NCBI RefSeq assembly: GCF_025024155.1
Contig: NW_026251793.1
Location: 1 to 64,000, forward strand
DNA length: 64,000 nt
Direction: 5' to 3'
Source of the DNA: Gamsiella multidivaricata
Taxonomy: Eukaryota; Mortierellomycota; Mortierellomycetes; Mortierellales; Mortierellaceae
The translations under genes were made by a program, and so were the position numbers. Shown one piece after another: positions 9,884-21,420 of this stretch (within the stretch, counting starts at the first letter, position 1; every line of letters starts with the position of its first letter). The notes beneath the pieces are model-generated. The model had not been told where the DNA came from and made no database searches. It was given only the letters and a program-made list of their open reading frames with translations.

Positions 9884-10685
9884 ATATGAAAGTTGACTTT
9901 CCCTCTGTATTTAGCACGGTCTTGGTAACCAAGGTGATTCTCCACCTTCATGATCAATAGGATCGCATCGGAAGAATGGACCATTGGGATCGACCTGATT
10001 AGGTTCTAGTGTCCTGCCACTGGCGCGACATAGAGCAGTAGCCGAGTGATCTGGCGAGGAATCTTTGAACCCTCATGATCAAACAAAAGGCTTTGATGCA
10101 ATCTTAGTTTCATACAGCGACAAGACGGAGGAGACCAAGAAACTCAAGCACGCCATTTCGCCTTGCAAAAAGGTGTTGAATCAATAGGTCGCCGAACAGA
10201 CGCCTTGGACGTGTTTTACAAGTGATTGATCGTTTTGGGCGCGCGATGCGGAGGACAGTGCGGCCATTAGATTCAATCTAATCTAATCTAATCTGATCGT
10301 CTTTTTCAGAAATGCTCAATAAACAACCCCAACCACAAATTTGTCGGTCGTGTCCACAAATTGCGTGATGACATTCCACCGAAGTACCATGGCAGTTCAG
10401 TGCATGATTCTCTCGGCCAAATCTTAACTCATGCCACCCAACAAGGACAAGTAGTCGCCGTCTAGTCTACCACAATAATAGTAAGTCCTTCGTGGAACAA
10501 TTTCTTTATAGTCCTTTTTTTTTCTTTTTCTTTTTTTTTTTGCGGGGTTGATTTCTGTACAAATCCTGAGATTCTGCTCCACGTTACAGCCTAGATAGTT
10601 CATGAGGGACAATTGGGATAAACAATAATTGGTTATTAAGAACAAAACGGCTCGTGTCAATTAACGGCTCCAAAATAAACTATAT

Positions 10686-13591
10686 TTACTCGCTGAAAGA
10701 ACAGGCAGTAGAGAGAGAATAAAGAGTTCGCCAGGACCGATGAAGGAAGCGCAAAAAACGTTCATGTTAGTAACTCAGTTTGCCACAGTTGTCGCATTCA
10801 ATAACTCAATTGTGAAGTCCATGGCAATGGTCGACATACGTAAAGATAAACAGATTGTTGGTGGCAGCGATAGCGATGGAGTTCTCGTTTGGGTGCCAGG
10901 AGGCGTGCAAGATCTTCTTGGTAAAGTCGATCGCCTCAACATTGATATCGTCCTTCTTGCCATTCTTGGTTCTTGGCATCATCTTGTTCTTGGCGGAACC
11001 AACGCGCTTAGCCTTGAACGCGCTCTTATCCGCCTGCAGCGTCACGTCGCTCTTGCCGTTACGGTCATAGATATAAAAATTGTTGTTGTATGATCCCGTC
11101 AAGACATTGCTGAGGTGTTAAGAGAGATAAAATTCTGTTAATAATCCTAATAAAAAACTAGCGGGCGTTTCAAGGAGGATTGATAGAAAGGCAATCGTGA
11201 TGGAAAGTAACATACTTTCCGTCCCCACTGAATGTACACTCGAACTTGTCAAAGATGCAGTCGTTCTCGTAGAGATCGCACAGCTTATTGCGAAGATGAT
11301 CGTGAATGTTGATAGTCTGCACCGGTCGGCTCTCCATGTTAATGTCCCAGACCTTCAGGGTGAGGTAGTCGCGCGAAAGAATATACCGCCCATCCTTGCT
11401 AAACTTCACATCGGAGATGGACGAGATGATCTCTGAGAAAAACGACTTGTTACTAGGGTCCTCCTCCTCCTCAAACACTAAGCAGCAGAGCAGAAAGAAT
11501 TCAATATGCATTAGCGTTCGTGTTCATGTTCATTCGGGCGTACGGCCTTTACACTACAACGTATGGACTCACATTTGGCGTGCTGGTCGCAAAGTGCTGA
11601 TTCTCTCATGTCGCTCAACTTAATTGTGCCTTTACTGCTACTGTACATGAATAGATTGCAGTGTACAGGGTGGAATTCGGCGGCGGTAATAACCTCAGTC
11701 AATTCTTCCATATTCACAGGCTTAATGTCCACAATGTCTAGTTGAGAACAGGGTAGTGATAATTCAGACAACAGAAGGGTAAATACCAGCTCATTCTTCA
11801 AAATAAAAACACTTGCAAAGGATTATCAGAACTCTCACTTACTGAAACTTTGGTCGCTAATGTTGAGGTTCCACAAGTTGATGCGCAAATCGTCCGCAGA
11901 AATGTAGGTCTCTCCATCGGAATTGATCGAGATCGAGTTAATATGGTAAGCATGGGCGTTCGCGTAGACCTTCCGAGGTACTGCTGCGACAATAGTGTCG
12001 TGGTGTGTAAGCCTGGGCAGCCTGAGAGGGGTTCCAGCGACGGGTACATGCTGACCATCTCCATGGTTATTCTCTGCCACGACCTTGATAGACTTTTCAA
12101 ATACTTTCCACAGCTTGACGGTTTTGTCTATTATTCCGATTTCCACGACATAATGAGATATAAATGAATACTTCATAAAAAGCCATGGCCGCCTGGCACT
12201 CAATCCTATCTTAATAAGAACCCGTTGCAATACCGTTGGTAGACAGCAAAAAGTGGGCCGAGTTTTGACGCTTGCACCACTTGATCTTGTTGATTTTTTC
12301 CTCAATCTCTAAACTTTTGAGATAGTCGAACTCGGGCTCGTGTGACTGAAATTCGGTGTGGAACTTGTATTCGCATCCTTTTTTCTACGATGAGATAGGA
12401 GGATACAGAGCGGAAGAACGAGTTGGGAGCAGATTAGCATCAGGCCAAGACGACGGAAGGAGCTCATAGAGACAGATATCCACAAGCCAACGGTGCTATG
12501 TATTGCACTTAGGACCTACTCCTTCGTTTCGCTCAAAAAGTACAACTCGGCCGCCCTTGTCACCTGTCGCTAGATAGTCGCCCGTGTGGTCAAACTCGAC
12601 TGTCGAGATGATGTCGGCTATGTGGAGAAAGTAAGAAGCATGGATGTCAATATACTCAATATATCTTTCTGTCATAGTGATGGATGAAGCCCAGTGAGCT
12701 GTCGTAAGAGCACATCCATTCAAGACAAACGCGAATGGCGCACTGAAAGAACACCCATATCATTTTGCAGCCGATCGCAGTGGTTTGGGTGCATTGGCTT
12801 GTGCAGTTGGACTTGGTGTCCAAGTCCCGCTGGGGAGTTGTCCCGCAAGGCAAGAACCTTGTGTCCAGTCTGTACAAAAGTATGACGTCTTTTTATCGTC
12901 TGCATATCGATCCTTGTGCCCGTTGTCCAAAACAGCAGCCATATGAGGAGTGTTGCTTGAAAGCAGACAGGTAGTCCTCATCTTTCTGTTTTGTTTGCTG
13001 TATGTGGTGCACTGTGACTCAGTCCTGGCGCGATTACATCGTCCTTTGTCGTCGCACTTGATGTTCACGATGGTGAAGATCGAACGAACACGATGAGAAC
13101 CAAAGCCTGAACCCCCAAAGAGAATATCCCCGACAATCAGCTGTCTCATGACGAAGTCGTAAACCCGACCCCACTCCGTGTATCTACGAGAGGCCCAACA
13201 AGACGGAGTGGTGGAGTCGATTCATTACAGCAGATAACCAGTAAGAATCGACTAACGGATAGGTGGAAGAGCAAAAACGAAAGGAATAAAGACATGTCGC
13301 GTTCCTCTGGAGTGGTGAAGGCAGGTCCTTGATACGAGAGTGTGGAAGAGCACGTAGAGAAAAAAGGACTGTAGCTGTGCTGCAGTATAGACGATTCACT
13401 ATAGATCCAAGCATTGTTGTGAAGAAAAAGGTCCATCCACTGCTACAACGAATTGTGTCGTCAAAATGAGCGCGCGTGGTGCGCATGTTAGAGGGATGGA
13501 TCAAAGACTAACCTTCGGTGATGTCCTCGACCTCGCCCTTGTCGCCAAAGCACTGTGCAAACTTCCACGAGTTTTCTGTTTCTGAAGCCAT
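10686..13591 (-). CDS. CDC55: Protein phosphatase 2A regulatory subunit B (B55/PR55, CDC55-type)
   Basis: Eight exons: 13591-13513, 12617-12520, 12384-12234, 12127-11843, 11737-11573, 11477-11216, 11109-10840, 10692-10686. Total 439 codons (438 aa), the usual B55 length. Diagnostic text includes [29 protein letters not shown], the [23 protein letters not shown] block, [22 protein letters not shown] and [16 protein letters not shown]. It forms a seven-bladed WD40 propeller that targets PP2A catalytic and scaffold subunits to mitotic and signalling substrates. Intron 1 is 895 nt. The last exon supplies only the final base of a Thr codon, Glu and the stop. Intron 7 has a consensus TACTAAC branch site and a TTTCAG acceptor. 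Antisense ORFs over these exons are shadows. Confidence 0.95.
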
Positions 13592-16500
13592 GATGCTGTC
13601 CTGTCAATCGGATGGTTGAGTGCGAGCTGAGTTGACTGTACGGGGCTGTGTACGCAGACAGTAGAAGTGATCGAACGGAATAGAGCGAGAGAAAGATTGA
13701 ATGAATGGGAATCCTAGTGGGGAGAAGTGATGTGTGTGTGCTGTGGGGTGAGAACAGAAACATGGTAAGTTTCGCAAGAAAGTCAAGCCAAAAAAAAAAA
13801 AGTCCCATCCTTCCCGCAAACCTCGACACATAGCAGATATGATAAGCAGCAGCCGCAATACTACTGCTGCGTAAAATGGTCTTTCTAAACCTGTTCTTCC
13901 CTCCCTTTTCGAAGATAATGATGAGCCTGACCAGCAAATGTCAGGGAGAGATCCTCACCCATAACAGAACGCGACACACGCGACACACGCGACACACGTC
14001 CGCCGAAACGCGACAAGAATGGAATGGCACGACACTTTTATACATCGAGGAAATAAAAAGATATTAAAGTGAAATTGCTTTGTCCATTCGCTTTTTTTTT
14101 CTTTTTTACTCGCGTAAGTCTACAGAAGGCAAATGGAACCACCGCCGGCATAGAAAAGAAAAAAGAAAAAAAACGCGTCTTCAAGGGGGGCTCAACTGGC
14201 TAGCAAAGTTGCGGACAGGTTTTGAGGTAGCAGCTTCTGAGAACTATACGCTTTCAGCAACAAATCATTATCCAAAGCGCATACAATCGTGTTTTTTGTT
14301 GTTGTTGCTGTCGTCGTTACCGCTGCTGTTGTTGTTGTTCCCGCACCTTGCTCCTGCACCTGCTTCTGCTGCAGCTTGTTGCGACGACGTGGAATGCAGA
14401 CAGGAGGAATGCTAATCAAGACGAAGGAAATGAAAGCGGATGGAGGGACCGCAACACGTCGAAAAAAAAAGGTTCGAAAAAATTTTCGAGTAAACACCGA
14501 CGATGGGGATTCCTCGTGTCCAATTGAACATTGTGGCCGTGACACCCATAGTTTACCTGTTCGCGTTCAAAGGCGGAGGGTCGCTGTCCTTCGTAGACGC
14601 ATTTCCGTTAGATCCTGTGCCCTACTTCCCGCCGCCCAGAACGCTGGTGGCCCAATCCCCATCTCCAGATGAATGGGATAGGAAGTAGCTACAATTACTG
14701 GTATCTCCCACGAAGCGACTCTTTAAGTTAAGAGCAATAAAGAAAATAAAATAAAACAAACGACCTTCATGTGCATCGATGCAGATGAAAGTGAATGCAT
14801 GCCGCTGTTTTATTAATAGGCGCAAAGACGGGCACTGCCCCTGGTTGACTCGAGGAGAGAGGTTGCGGCTCTTTTTTACTGCACCCTGTCCAGCCTCAGT
14901 ATTAACGCGCGACGGGATCCACCAGCAGACGTGTTGGGGCGATCGAGACAGGCATTCAAGCACCAGGGAAAAGAGAAATCCCGTTCTCCCCGCACAACCG
15001 ACTTACAGGCAGGACTACGACATCGTGTATTTGAGTGAGTCCACAGAGAGCTCGTTCATCTGCGTGCATATGCTATAGCGCGGATGTCATGCATGTGCAG
15101 AGGAGGGGAAGGAAGGCATCAGAGACATCAATGAAAGGAAGAGGGAAAACGTGTTTCTGTTGGTGCGCTGCATACGAACGCGAATGGCAGTAGAATTCCT
15201 CTTGCGGCCCTTTCCTGGACTCCCTGGACGTCCTGGGCTGGGCACTCCGTTGTGGTCCGGGAAGACGACCTGGCCAGTCAGTGAGTGAGTCGCGATTAAT
15301 TAGAGGCAAGGAGTTTGTTTGTGTGAACAGGAAGGACAGGAGAGGGCGTGGTGGTTGTGCATGGAGCGAGTGCTCTCACGAAATCGCACCTTCTTTCCTT
15401 GTCCTCGCCTCCGCTACTCTTTCCTTCACTCCCCTCCTCGACTCTCATTCCATAGCGCTCCATTCCGACCCTTTGTCGCCACTCCTCGCAAGGAGACCCC
15501 CCCTCTTCTACAGATCCAATCCCCACCAGTATCCTTTATTGAGAAGACTCGTCCAGACATAGTTCTCTCCTCTCTCGTTTCCTGTTCACGACAAAAAAGC
15601 CTTCCAGCGAAGACAACAGGAAGCACAAAGGGTGCAAAGGTACGCTTCAGTTACATCAGTCGTTCTCTTTAAAGGATGCGCCGCAGAGGTACACCAAAAC
15701 ATGTTCTCCAGAGCTTTGTGTGTATGGCCTTGTTTTTGGGAGGGAGGAGGAGGTATAGCATAGTGGTCTATCCAGTCCCTCTGTCGTCTTTATGCTGTCT
15801 GCGCTCCATCCCATGTTTCCTCCCTTTGTCTCATGGGTCTGTTCTTCTGCATCCCGGTCACCCTTACTGGAAAGCAAATTGTCTCGCCTGTTCTATAAAC
15901 AGCCGCCAGATGGATAGATGGATGCGAGGTCATGGTGCTACGCACCAGGCCTGCTCCTGCTGCTCAGGGAGGAAGGCTACTCTCAGGACCGCAGAGGAGA
16001 CAAGAGAGCAAGTGTCCTGGATGTTCATGTTGATGGTCTACTGCGACCATGCTCCCCTGTTTGAGTCGTAGTGCTCACAACAATCAAATGGAATTGTCTG
16101 CGACCAATTTCTTATTATCGTTGACAGAAGTCCTAGCAAGGGACGAGAAGAGGGTAAGGGAGCGGCAGCAGTGGACGTGCCAGCCACCTCTCGCTACTTT
16201 CTGCTGCCTGTGCACAATGGTCGATATGCCATGCGGGAATGTGTTGATTGGCTCCCCTTTTTCCATTCATTCTCATAATCTATCATTGAAAAGCCTATAG
16301 CTTCTTCCACTTCGCACCCATCTGTCCCTCTCCTTCCTCGCCTCCTTGCTATTACAAACAATTTGCTTTGCCTTCCGGTATGGCGCCATGATACAAGTTG
16401 AGGAGGCCTAATTGCTGTTGGGTGCCTTCCTGCATCGCCTTGTGGATCTAGAGTGGACCCACCCAAGGGAACATTCTCAATTGATGGTGTTATTAACAAA

Positions 16501-16592
16501 CCTCGTCTTCTTCAGCTTATTTTCTGACCCCGAAAGTGCGTAGCAGAAGCAAGAGACCTAGATTCCTAAATACCAGAAAGCGTTCACAGACA
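13592..16592. other. 3-kb divergent intergenic region
   Basis: Lies between the B55 start (minus) and the 363-aa gene (plus). It has pyrimidine-rich and A-rich runs, a tandem CGACACACG repeat at 13970-13998, and a 61-codon ORF at about 14503-14688. A possible 5'-UTR donor (CAAAG|GTACGC near 15640) would suit a leader intron of the plus-strand gene. No conserved gene is evident. Confidence 0.5.
14503..14688 (+). CDS. Hypothetical 61-aa ORF
   Basis: A short ATG frame with protein-like composition: a hydrophobic N-terminus (VQLNIVAVTPIVYLFAF) followed by FVDAFPLDPVPYFPPPRTL and an acidic-basic end. Third positions lean to C/G, as in genuine genes here. There is no recognised domain and no splice partners are evident. 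It may be a micro-protein or one exon of an unresolved gene. Confidence 0.25.
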   Translation: MGIPRVQLNIVAVTPIVYLFAFKGGGSLSFVDAFPLDPVPYFPPPRTLVAQSPSPDEWDRK

Positions 16593-18007
16593 ATGACTAG
16601 TGTTCACAGCACCTCAGCCCAGCCCCTTCCCCGGCCAGTCCGTCCGTACGCAAACTCCAACTCCAATACGCCGAGAAAAAACTCGATGATGTCCGTCACA
16701 GCAGCGCCGGTCCTCTCCTCCTTTGCGATTGATCTCATTGCACAGGCAAGTATCGCGGGTACATGTCTCAAAGGGTCGTTAAGAGATGGGATCCCTGTAA
16801 CCAATCGCCTGGCATTTTTTTAAGAAGCAGGACGAATTCAGAGAGGGCTCTGATAAACAATTGATTTGATCAGTTATTGCAATTGTACACTTTCCCTCAA
16901 AACGTGCTTCCCGCTAGTGTATCGATGAGCAACGAACTAAACAACCTCATCTGATTTTAACACTTTCTATGACGATCATATCTTTAGTTTGATAACTATC
17001 GGGTCAACATGCGAGAGAGTCTTCAGCGCGAGGTTGAAGAGAACATCCAAAAGGTGAACATCTTTGCGTGGCAAACGACAATGTCCTGAAGACGAAACCA
17101 GCCGTGTCTAACCTCCATTTTCCCCAATGATCAGGCCCAGGTGCTCAAAGAGGCCATGAAGGAATCAAGCGATCGAGACGCAGAAAACCTTATCTCAGTG
17201 GAGGAACAAGAATACCAAAACAACAACGGAGGAACGCCTAATAATCGCAGCAACACTAGCCTCAACAAAAATCTGCCAGTCGGACAGTCGCAGCAACAGC
17301 ACCAGCAACAGGGTGGCAATGGCGATGCTGGGTCATACCAGAACGGCAAGTTCAACAGCAGCAATGCTAACGGGGCTGTACCGGAGAAGAGGTCTCGCCT
17401 GGACCGCATCTTTGGCAAAAAGACCAGCGCCAATAGCCATGCTCCTTCCTCACTCAGAAACCACCAGGTCACACCCCATCCTCAGCCTCAAACATCCCGG
17501 TCCCGACCTCAATCTCAAACTCATTCTCAACACACCCCTTCGCCCTCGCTGCGACCATCCAATACCCTTGCAGTACACCCTAACCCCTCAAGAGCACACT
17601 CAAACACTAGCGCCGCGGACTTGGCAGACCTTAGTTATCTGCCTGCGGAGGAAGAGTCCGAAGAAGAAGTGGTTGTGGATCGATCCATGGGAGCAGGGGT
17701 GGATGGACCCAATGGTGAACCAACAACAGGTACAGAGGTCAAACTGCATCCGACGCGCGCCAAGACCTTCGCACTGCCAAAGAGTTTGAGGAATTTGAAG
17801 CGGCGTATTGCTGCCTTGAGGGCTAAGGGCACGGACCTTGACGCTGAAAAGAAGGAGAAGGAGGAGCGGGAGCGTGCAGCCAATGGTGGTGCCGGTACAG
17901 GAGACGAGAAGAAAAAGTTTACGTTTATTCGGCTGCTGCCTTGGAGGTCGACGAAGAAGCTGACAGAGCCTACGAGACCTGCAGAGGCAGGTCCAGTTGC
18001 TGCTTAA
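16593..18007 (+). CDS. Unknown 363-aa Ser/Gln/Asn-rich protein
   Basis: Three exons: 16593-16745, 16988-17053, 17135-18007 (364 codons). Exon 1 encodes PVLSSFAIDLIAQ and joins FDNYRVNMRESLQREVEENIQK and AQVLKEAMKESSDRDAENLISVEE. Together these make an amphipathic helical segment of about 65 residues (roughly 39-100) that is likely a coiled coil. The rest is low-complexity Asn/Gln/Ser/Pro sequence, with a PEKRSRLDRIFGKK basic patch, an acidic EEESEEEVVVD stretch and a Lys/Glu-rich C-terminal region ending in RLLPWRSTKKL. The first intron uses a GC donor (CAG|GCAAGT). There is no membrane span or signal peptide. I do not recognise the family; the helical segment could be an oligomerisation or docking element. 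Confidence 0.75.
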
Positions 18008-18255
18008 AATGACGACCTAGCCTCCGGAGGGGACGTCGATAACATACCCAAGAAGGCGTTGTCTTTTTGTTCATTCATCCATTTTACAAATAGCCTGACT
18101 CTATACACTAAAATAATAATCACTTTTTGCAATGGTTTGTCACCGTTTGTGTACGCGAACTTAGTGGCGGCATCACCTGATTGGACGCTCAAATTTCGAT
18201 CAATCGAGCAGGCCAGGATGGTTCTTTCTTTTTCGAAACAGCAGATTTCTTAGCC

Positions 18256-19625
18256 ATGTCCAGAGTGCGTGATCATCTACCGATACATCCATCCGTGAGA
18301 CCCAGGAGTTGGCGTCCATCCATCGGCGTATAGCTCTATTATCGACATCCATCCAACTTTCCCCCCCTTCCATCGACAATTGCTTGGGCTATGATCAGTA
18401 TCGTCAGAGAAGTCAGGACACAGCCCATTTTGAGGTCTACATCAATCGGCCCGCCCGGTCTAGTACAACCATCAGGCAGACATCTCTGAGGCAGCAACTT
18501 CTTAATGCCCTGGGGTCGTGCATATGGATATTTTTCTTCATCAAAAATCTGTTGTGTGTTGGTGGTCTCAGGGTTCAGGGTCAAAGATCTGCAGGGGGAA
18601 CTGATCCGGGAAGCGTGTCAGCGATCAGGAAAGCAGGGGACGGATACCTACGATTTTATTATATTGTCGCTATCACCACCGCTATTGTGTTTCTCCGAAT
18701 GATCTGCACCCGACGCCGCGTATTAAGGTGTGGAGTGATAGTTTAGAGAGGGACTTGTATCAACGGTATTAGCAGACCTCCAGCAGCTGGGGCGGTATGA
18801 CAAGATTGGTGGCAAATATATTCAGGACAGGATTCCTATTCGACCTCTGTCCCTGCACGATCTCCTTTCACTTGCCCCTCCTACATCTCTCCACATCAAC
18901 GATTTGACCAGTATCTTACTTGGTTCGTCTTTCTCTCTATCTCTACCCACTCAATCTGGTCACTACTGTGGAACCTATTGATGGTCCAATAGCTTCACGA
19001 GTACCAATTGGTCGGTCGCCATCTCCCCACCGAGAAGGAGTCCACTCCTAAGCTTTTCCGCATGCGCCTCTTTGCCCCCAACGAGGTCATTGCCAAGTCT
19101 CGCTTCTGGTACTTCATGCGCAAGCTGAAGAAGGTCAAGAAGGTTAACGGCGAGATCGTCGGCATCAACGAGGTATGTGATCAGCACAGAGAACGGATAT
19201 GCTGCCTTGTGTTTTTTCTCAGAGCATTGGAGCGCAGCAACTAATCCCAGAGGATTTCGGAAATGCTGTGTGAAAAAACATAGATCCACGAGAAGAAGCC
19301 CCTCCAGACCAAGAACTTCGGCATTTGGCTTCGTTACGACTCCCGCTCGGGAACCCACAACATGTACAAGGAGTACCGTGAGTTGTCTCGCGTTGCCGCT
19401 GTCGAGGCTTGCTACTCCGACATGGCTTCTCGCCACCGCGCCCGCTCTCGCTCCATCCAGATCATCCGTGTTGCCGAGGTGGCCAACGCCGATGTCCGTC
19501 GTCCCTACATCAAGCAGATCTTGGTTCCTGGCATCAAGTTCCCCTTGCCCCACCGCGTCATCCGCGCTGCCGACAAGTCTCACCGCGCTCTCTTCATGGG
19601 CTCGCGCCCCTCGACCTTCTATTAA
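18256..19625 (+). CDS. RPL20: 60S ribosomal protein eL20 (L18a)
   Basis: Exons 18256-18264, 18993-19172 and 19284-19625 give 177 codons (176 aa), the normal eL20 size. The protein starts [17 protein letters not shown], continues with [26 protein letters not shown], and ends MGSRPSTFY, all diagnostic. It is a structural protein of the large subunit. The coding part of exon 1 is only nine bases (ATGTCCAGA) before a 728-nt intron with a GTGCGT donor. That start was chosen because it alone restores the conserved N-terminus. Codon use is strongly biased, as expected for a highly expressed gene. The 3' exons are certain; the nine-base exon is inferred. Confidence 0.9.
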
Positions 19626-20436
19626 GCGGTTTTTGATTTGTCTTCTGTCGCACTTTTTTTTTTCTATTCGCTTTTGAGCGAGTGTTGGAGAAAAAGCATT
19701 GATTGCAATGGACAGCTTGGACCGAGACTTCTAAGTACTTGCTTAAAATGAGGATTTTAATAAAAGGATCTGAACTACATCGAGAACAATGATTTTACAA
19801 CCCGAAAAAGCGAAAGGATAGAAAGTTTGAATCTGAGAATGCGCTGAGGTAACAGCATTATGAAGGTGATCATTCTGTGGACAGGGGGAAGCGGTGAGTC
19901 GCCAGGCCATACACAGCATTCGCTTACACTTTCCCCCTCTAGAAATCAAACGATCAGGGCTAAGCACATTCTGTAAGGTTTAGAGCGCACGGTGCTCTTG
20001 AAAGTAAAAAACATGTCCAATGGATAGACTACCTACCATCCTCGCCTGTATTCCTTCACTCCTTGAAAGCCCCCGCAACTACCGTCATAAGAACTTTATC
20101 ATATTTGACAATAAACGTAGAGGTCTACATGGGGTTTGCTGCGCGCCACTATGATCCCACTATAAAAACACAATCAACGGTCTCCAGATTACCTCAACCA
20201 CGTCTTGTTCATTACTTCGCCCTTTTAATCTCACATTACCCCACTTTTTCAAAACACTTTTTTCGTCAGCGTAAGCACCCCAAAAGAAAGCGCCCCTACA
20301 CTTGCGAGCAGTATCTTTAGGGTATTATATAGCTTCTCCACAGCGAGCGAAAAATGAACTAGGATCCAACACCCTGAATGTCCCATACGGGACGGAGGGA
20401 GTTTTCAGATCGGGTCTTTCTCGAGAGCAAAAGGTA
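19626..20436. other. Intergenic region between eL20 and tRNA-Tyr
   Basis: No gene seen. There is a T-run downstream of the eL20 stop and an AT-rich stretch. Frames here are short and lack coding bias. Confidence 0.5.
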
Positions 20437-20519
20437 TCCGAAAACCCGGATTTGAACCAGGGACCTAGAGATGACAGACAAACTACAGTCTCCCGCTCTA
20501 CCAACTGAGCTATTTTCGG
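20437..20519 (-). tRNA. tRNA-Tyr (GTA) with intron
   Basis: The minus strand folds as a tRNA. The acceptor stem CCGAAAA pairs with TTTTCGG, leaving discriminator A; C1-G72 is the eukaryotic tyrosine identity pair. The D arm is GCTCAGTTGGTAGAGC. The anticodon stem is GGAGA/TCTCT with loop CTGTAG...A and anticodon GTA. The T arm is CCTGGTTCAAATCCGGG. A short intron of about 10 nt follows G37, the usual eukaryotic position and typical for tRNA-Tyr. Confidence 0.93.
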
Positions 20520-20980
20520 ATATTCGCTGCAGTCAATAGACTTACATATTTTATACACAGCCACTTAGCCTATATTCCATATATGCAAGTATTCCTTATT
20601 TGCATATGCCCCATAATTGCACGTTCTCCTTATTTGCACGACTTCCCCACCTAGAGAATGATATAGTACCCTTTGCGACTTGACTGAAGTTTTATTCCCC
20701 TTGTCCCCCTTTTCCCTTCCATTACGATTCCTATCTACCTATCCAGCTACCTTACCTCCCCACCTATCCACCACTTTACCCTCCCTTGCACTTACCTTAC
20801 CTACCCCACCCGCTCATTGCCTTCCTCTACAAGCCTACCTTATCTTGCCCCGATTCCGATTTCACGCAACATAATGGGCAGGTTTTAAAAACTTATATAT
20901 ATTTAGTATTTTTGGCTATATGATAATATGGTCCCGGACTGAGGCTGTTTTTTGGCGCCCAGGCGCTACCCCGACCCAGC
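20520..20980. other. Low-complexity spacer
   Basis: AT-rich sequence with two copies of CCTTATTTGCA (20595 and 20633 regions) is followed by a 170-bp pyrimidine-rich tract of CCTACC/CTTACC variants (20690-20860). No gene. Confidence 0.5.
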
Positions 20981-21069
20981 GTGGGACCCCCGGTGTAGTG
21001 GGCGGCACAGGTAGCCGCGGGTTTGCCTCTGGGCGACCTCAACAGCAGGAGTTAGCACTGAATGTTGCA
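20981..21069 (+). repeat. Dispersed repeat, copy 2 (partner at 4885-4972)
   Basis: Same-orientation match to copy 1, sharing GTGGGACC, CGGTGTAG, GGCACAGGTAG, CCTCTGGGCGA and CAGGAGTTAGCACTGAA. The flanking sequences differ from those of copy 1, so this is an independent insertion. The local frame reads GTGSRGFASGRPQQQELALN, parallel to GTGSSGITSGRSKRQELALN in copy 1. Confidence 0.75.
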
Positions 21070-21180
21070 TATTTCACCAGAGTTCAGTGTATTTTATTTA
21101 GTTTAATAAGTGTACCTGCAGCTCACCATTAGATTCTATACATATAAATACCAAATCAGCGTGGTGTGTGGGCCCACATC

Positions 21181-21420
21181 TCTTTCTCACTTATCCAAAT
21201 TCCCCAATAAAATATCTCAGACCTCGCCTTCAACCTCAACTGGAGGAGGCGGAGGGTCAACACGTCCTGCGGTCCCCGTTCTTGTTAGAGGGCTCGAGAG
21301 CACCGAGACGTGGAAGACCGGATGAATGCGTCGCATGGAATGAGGCAGATCAAGACGGAATGCAACCTTGAATGAGGCCCAGCCAAATAAACGAGGACAA
21401 CGACGGCCATGTCTCAATGC
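21181..21420 (-). pseudogene. Ty3/Gypsy retrotransposon integrase C-terminal relic
   Basis: The minus frame (open from 21645 to 21217) contains AFRLDLPHSMRRIHPVFHVSVL. This is the conserved YRLxLPxSxxIHPVFHVSLL motif just before the chromodomain region at the end of Ty3/Gypsy integrases. Upstream residues are scrambled where RRYGPFKI is expected, and no protease, reverse transcriptase or integrase core is present. The piece is therefore a short 3' remnant. Its downstream sequence is Pro/Val/Glu-rich. Confidence 0.75.

Larger units (their letters stand above)
8456..10685. other. Intergenic region with no firm gene
   Basis: This lies between the MCM9 start and the B55 3' end. It holds two weak ORFs (listed separately), a short tandem ATCTA run at about 10265-10295 and a T-rich tract at 10508-10540. 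The first few hundred bases should contain the MCM9 promoter. Confidence 0.5.

Noticed and set aside
18975..19583. 202-codon minus-strand ORF opposite eL20
   Set aside because: Antisense shadow of a highly codon-biased ribosomal protein gene.
20981..21069. The dispersed repeat considered as a degenerate tRNA or tRNA-derived SINE head
   Set aside because: A box A/box B-like resemblance exists but no cloverleaf can be drawn and the anticodon arm does not pair.
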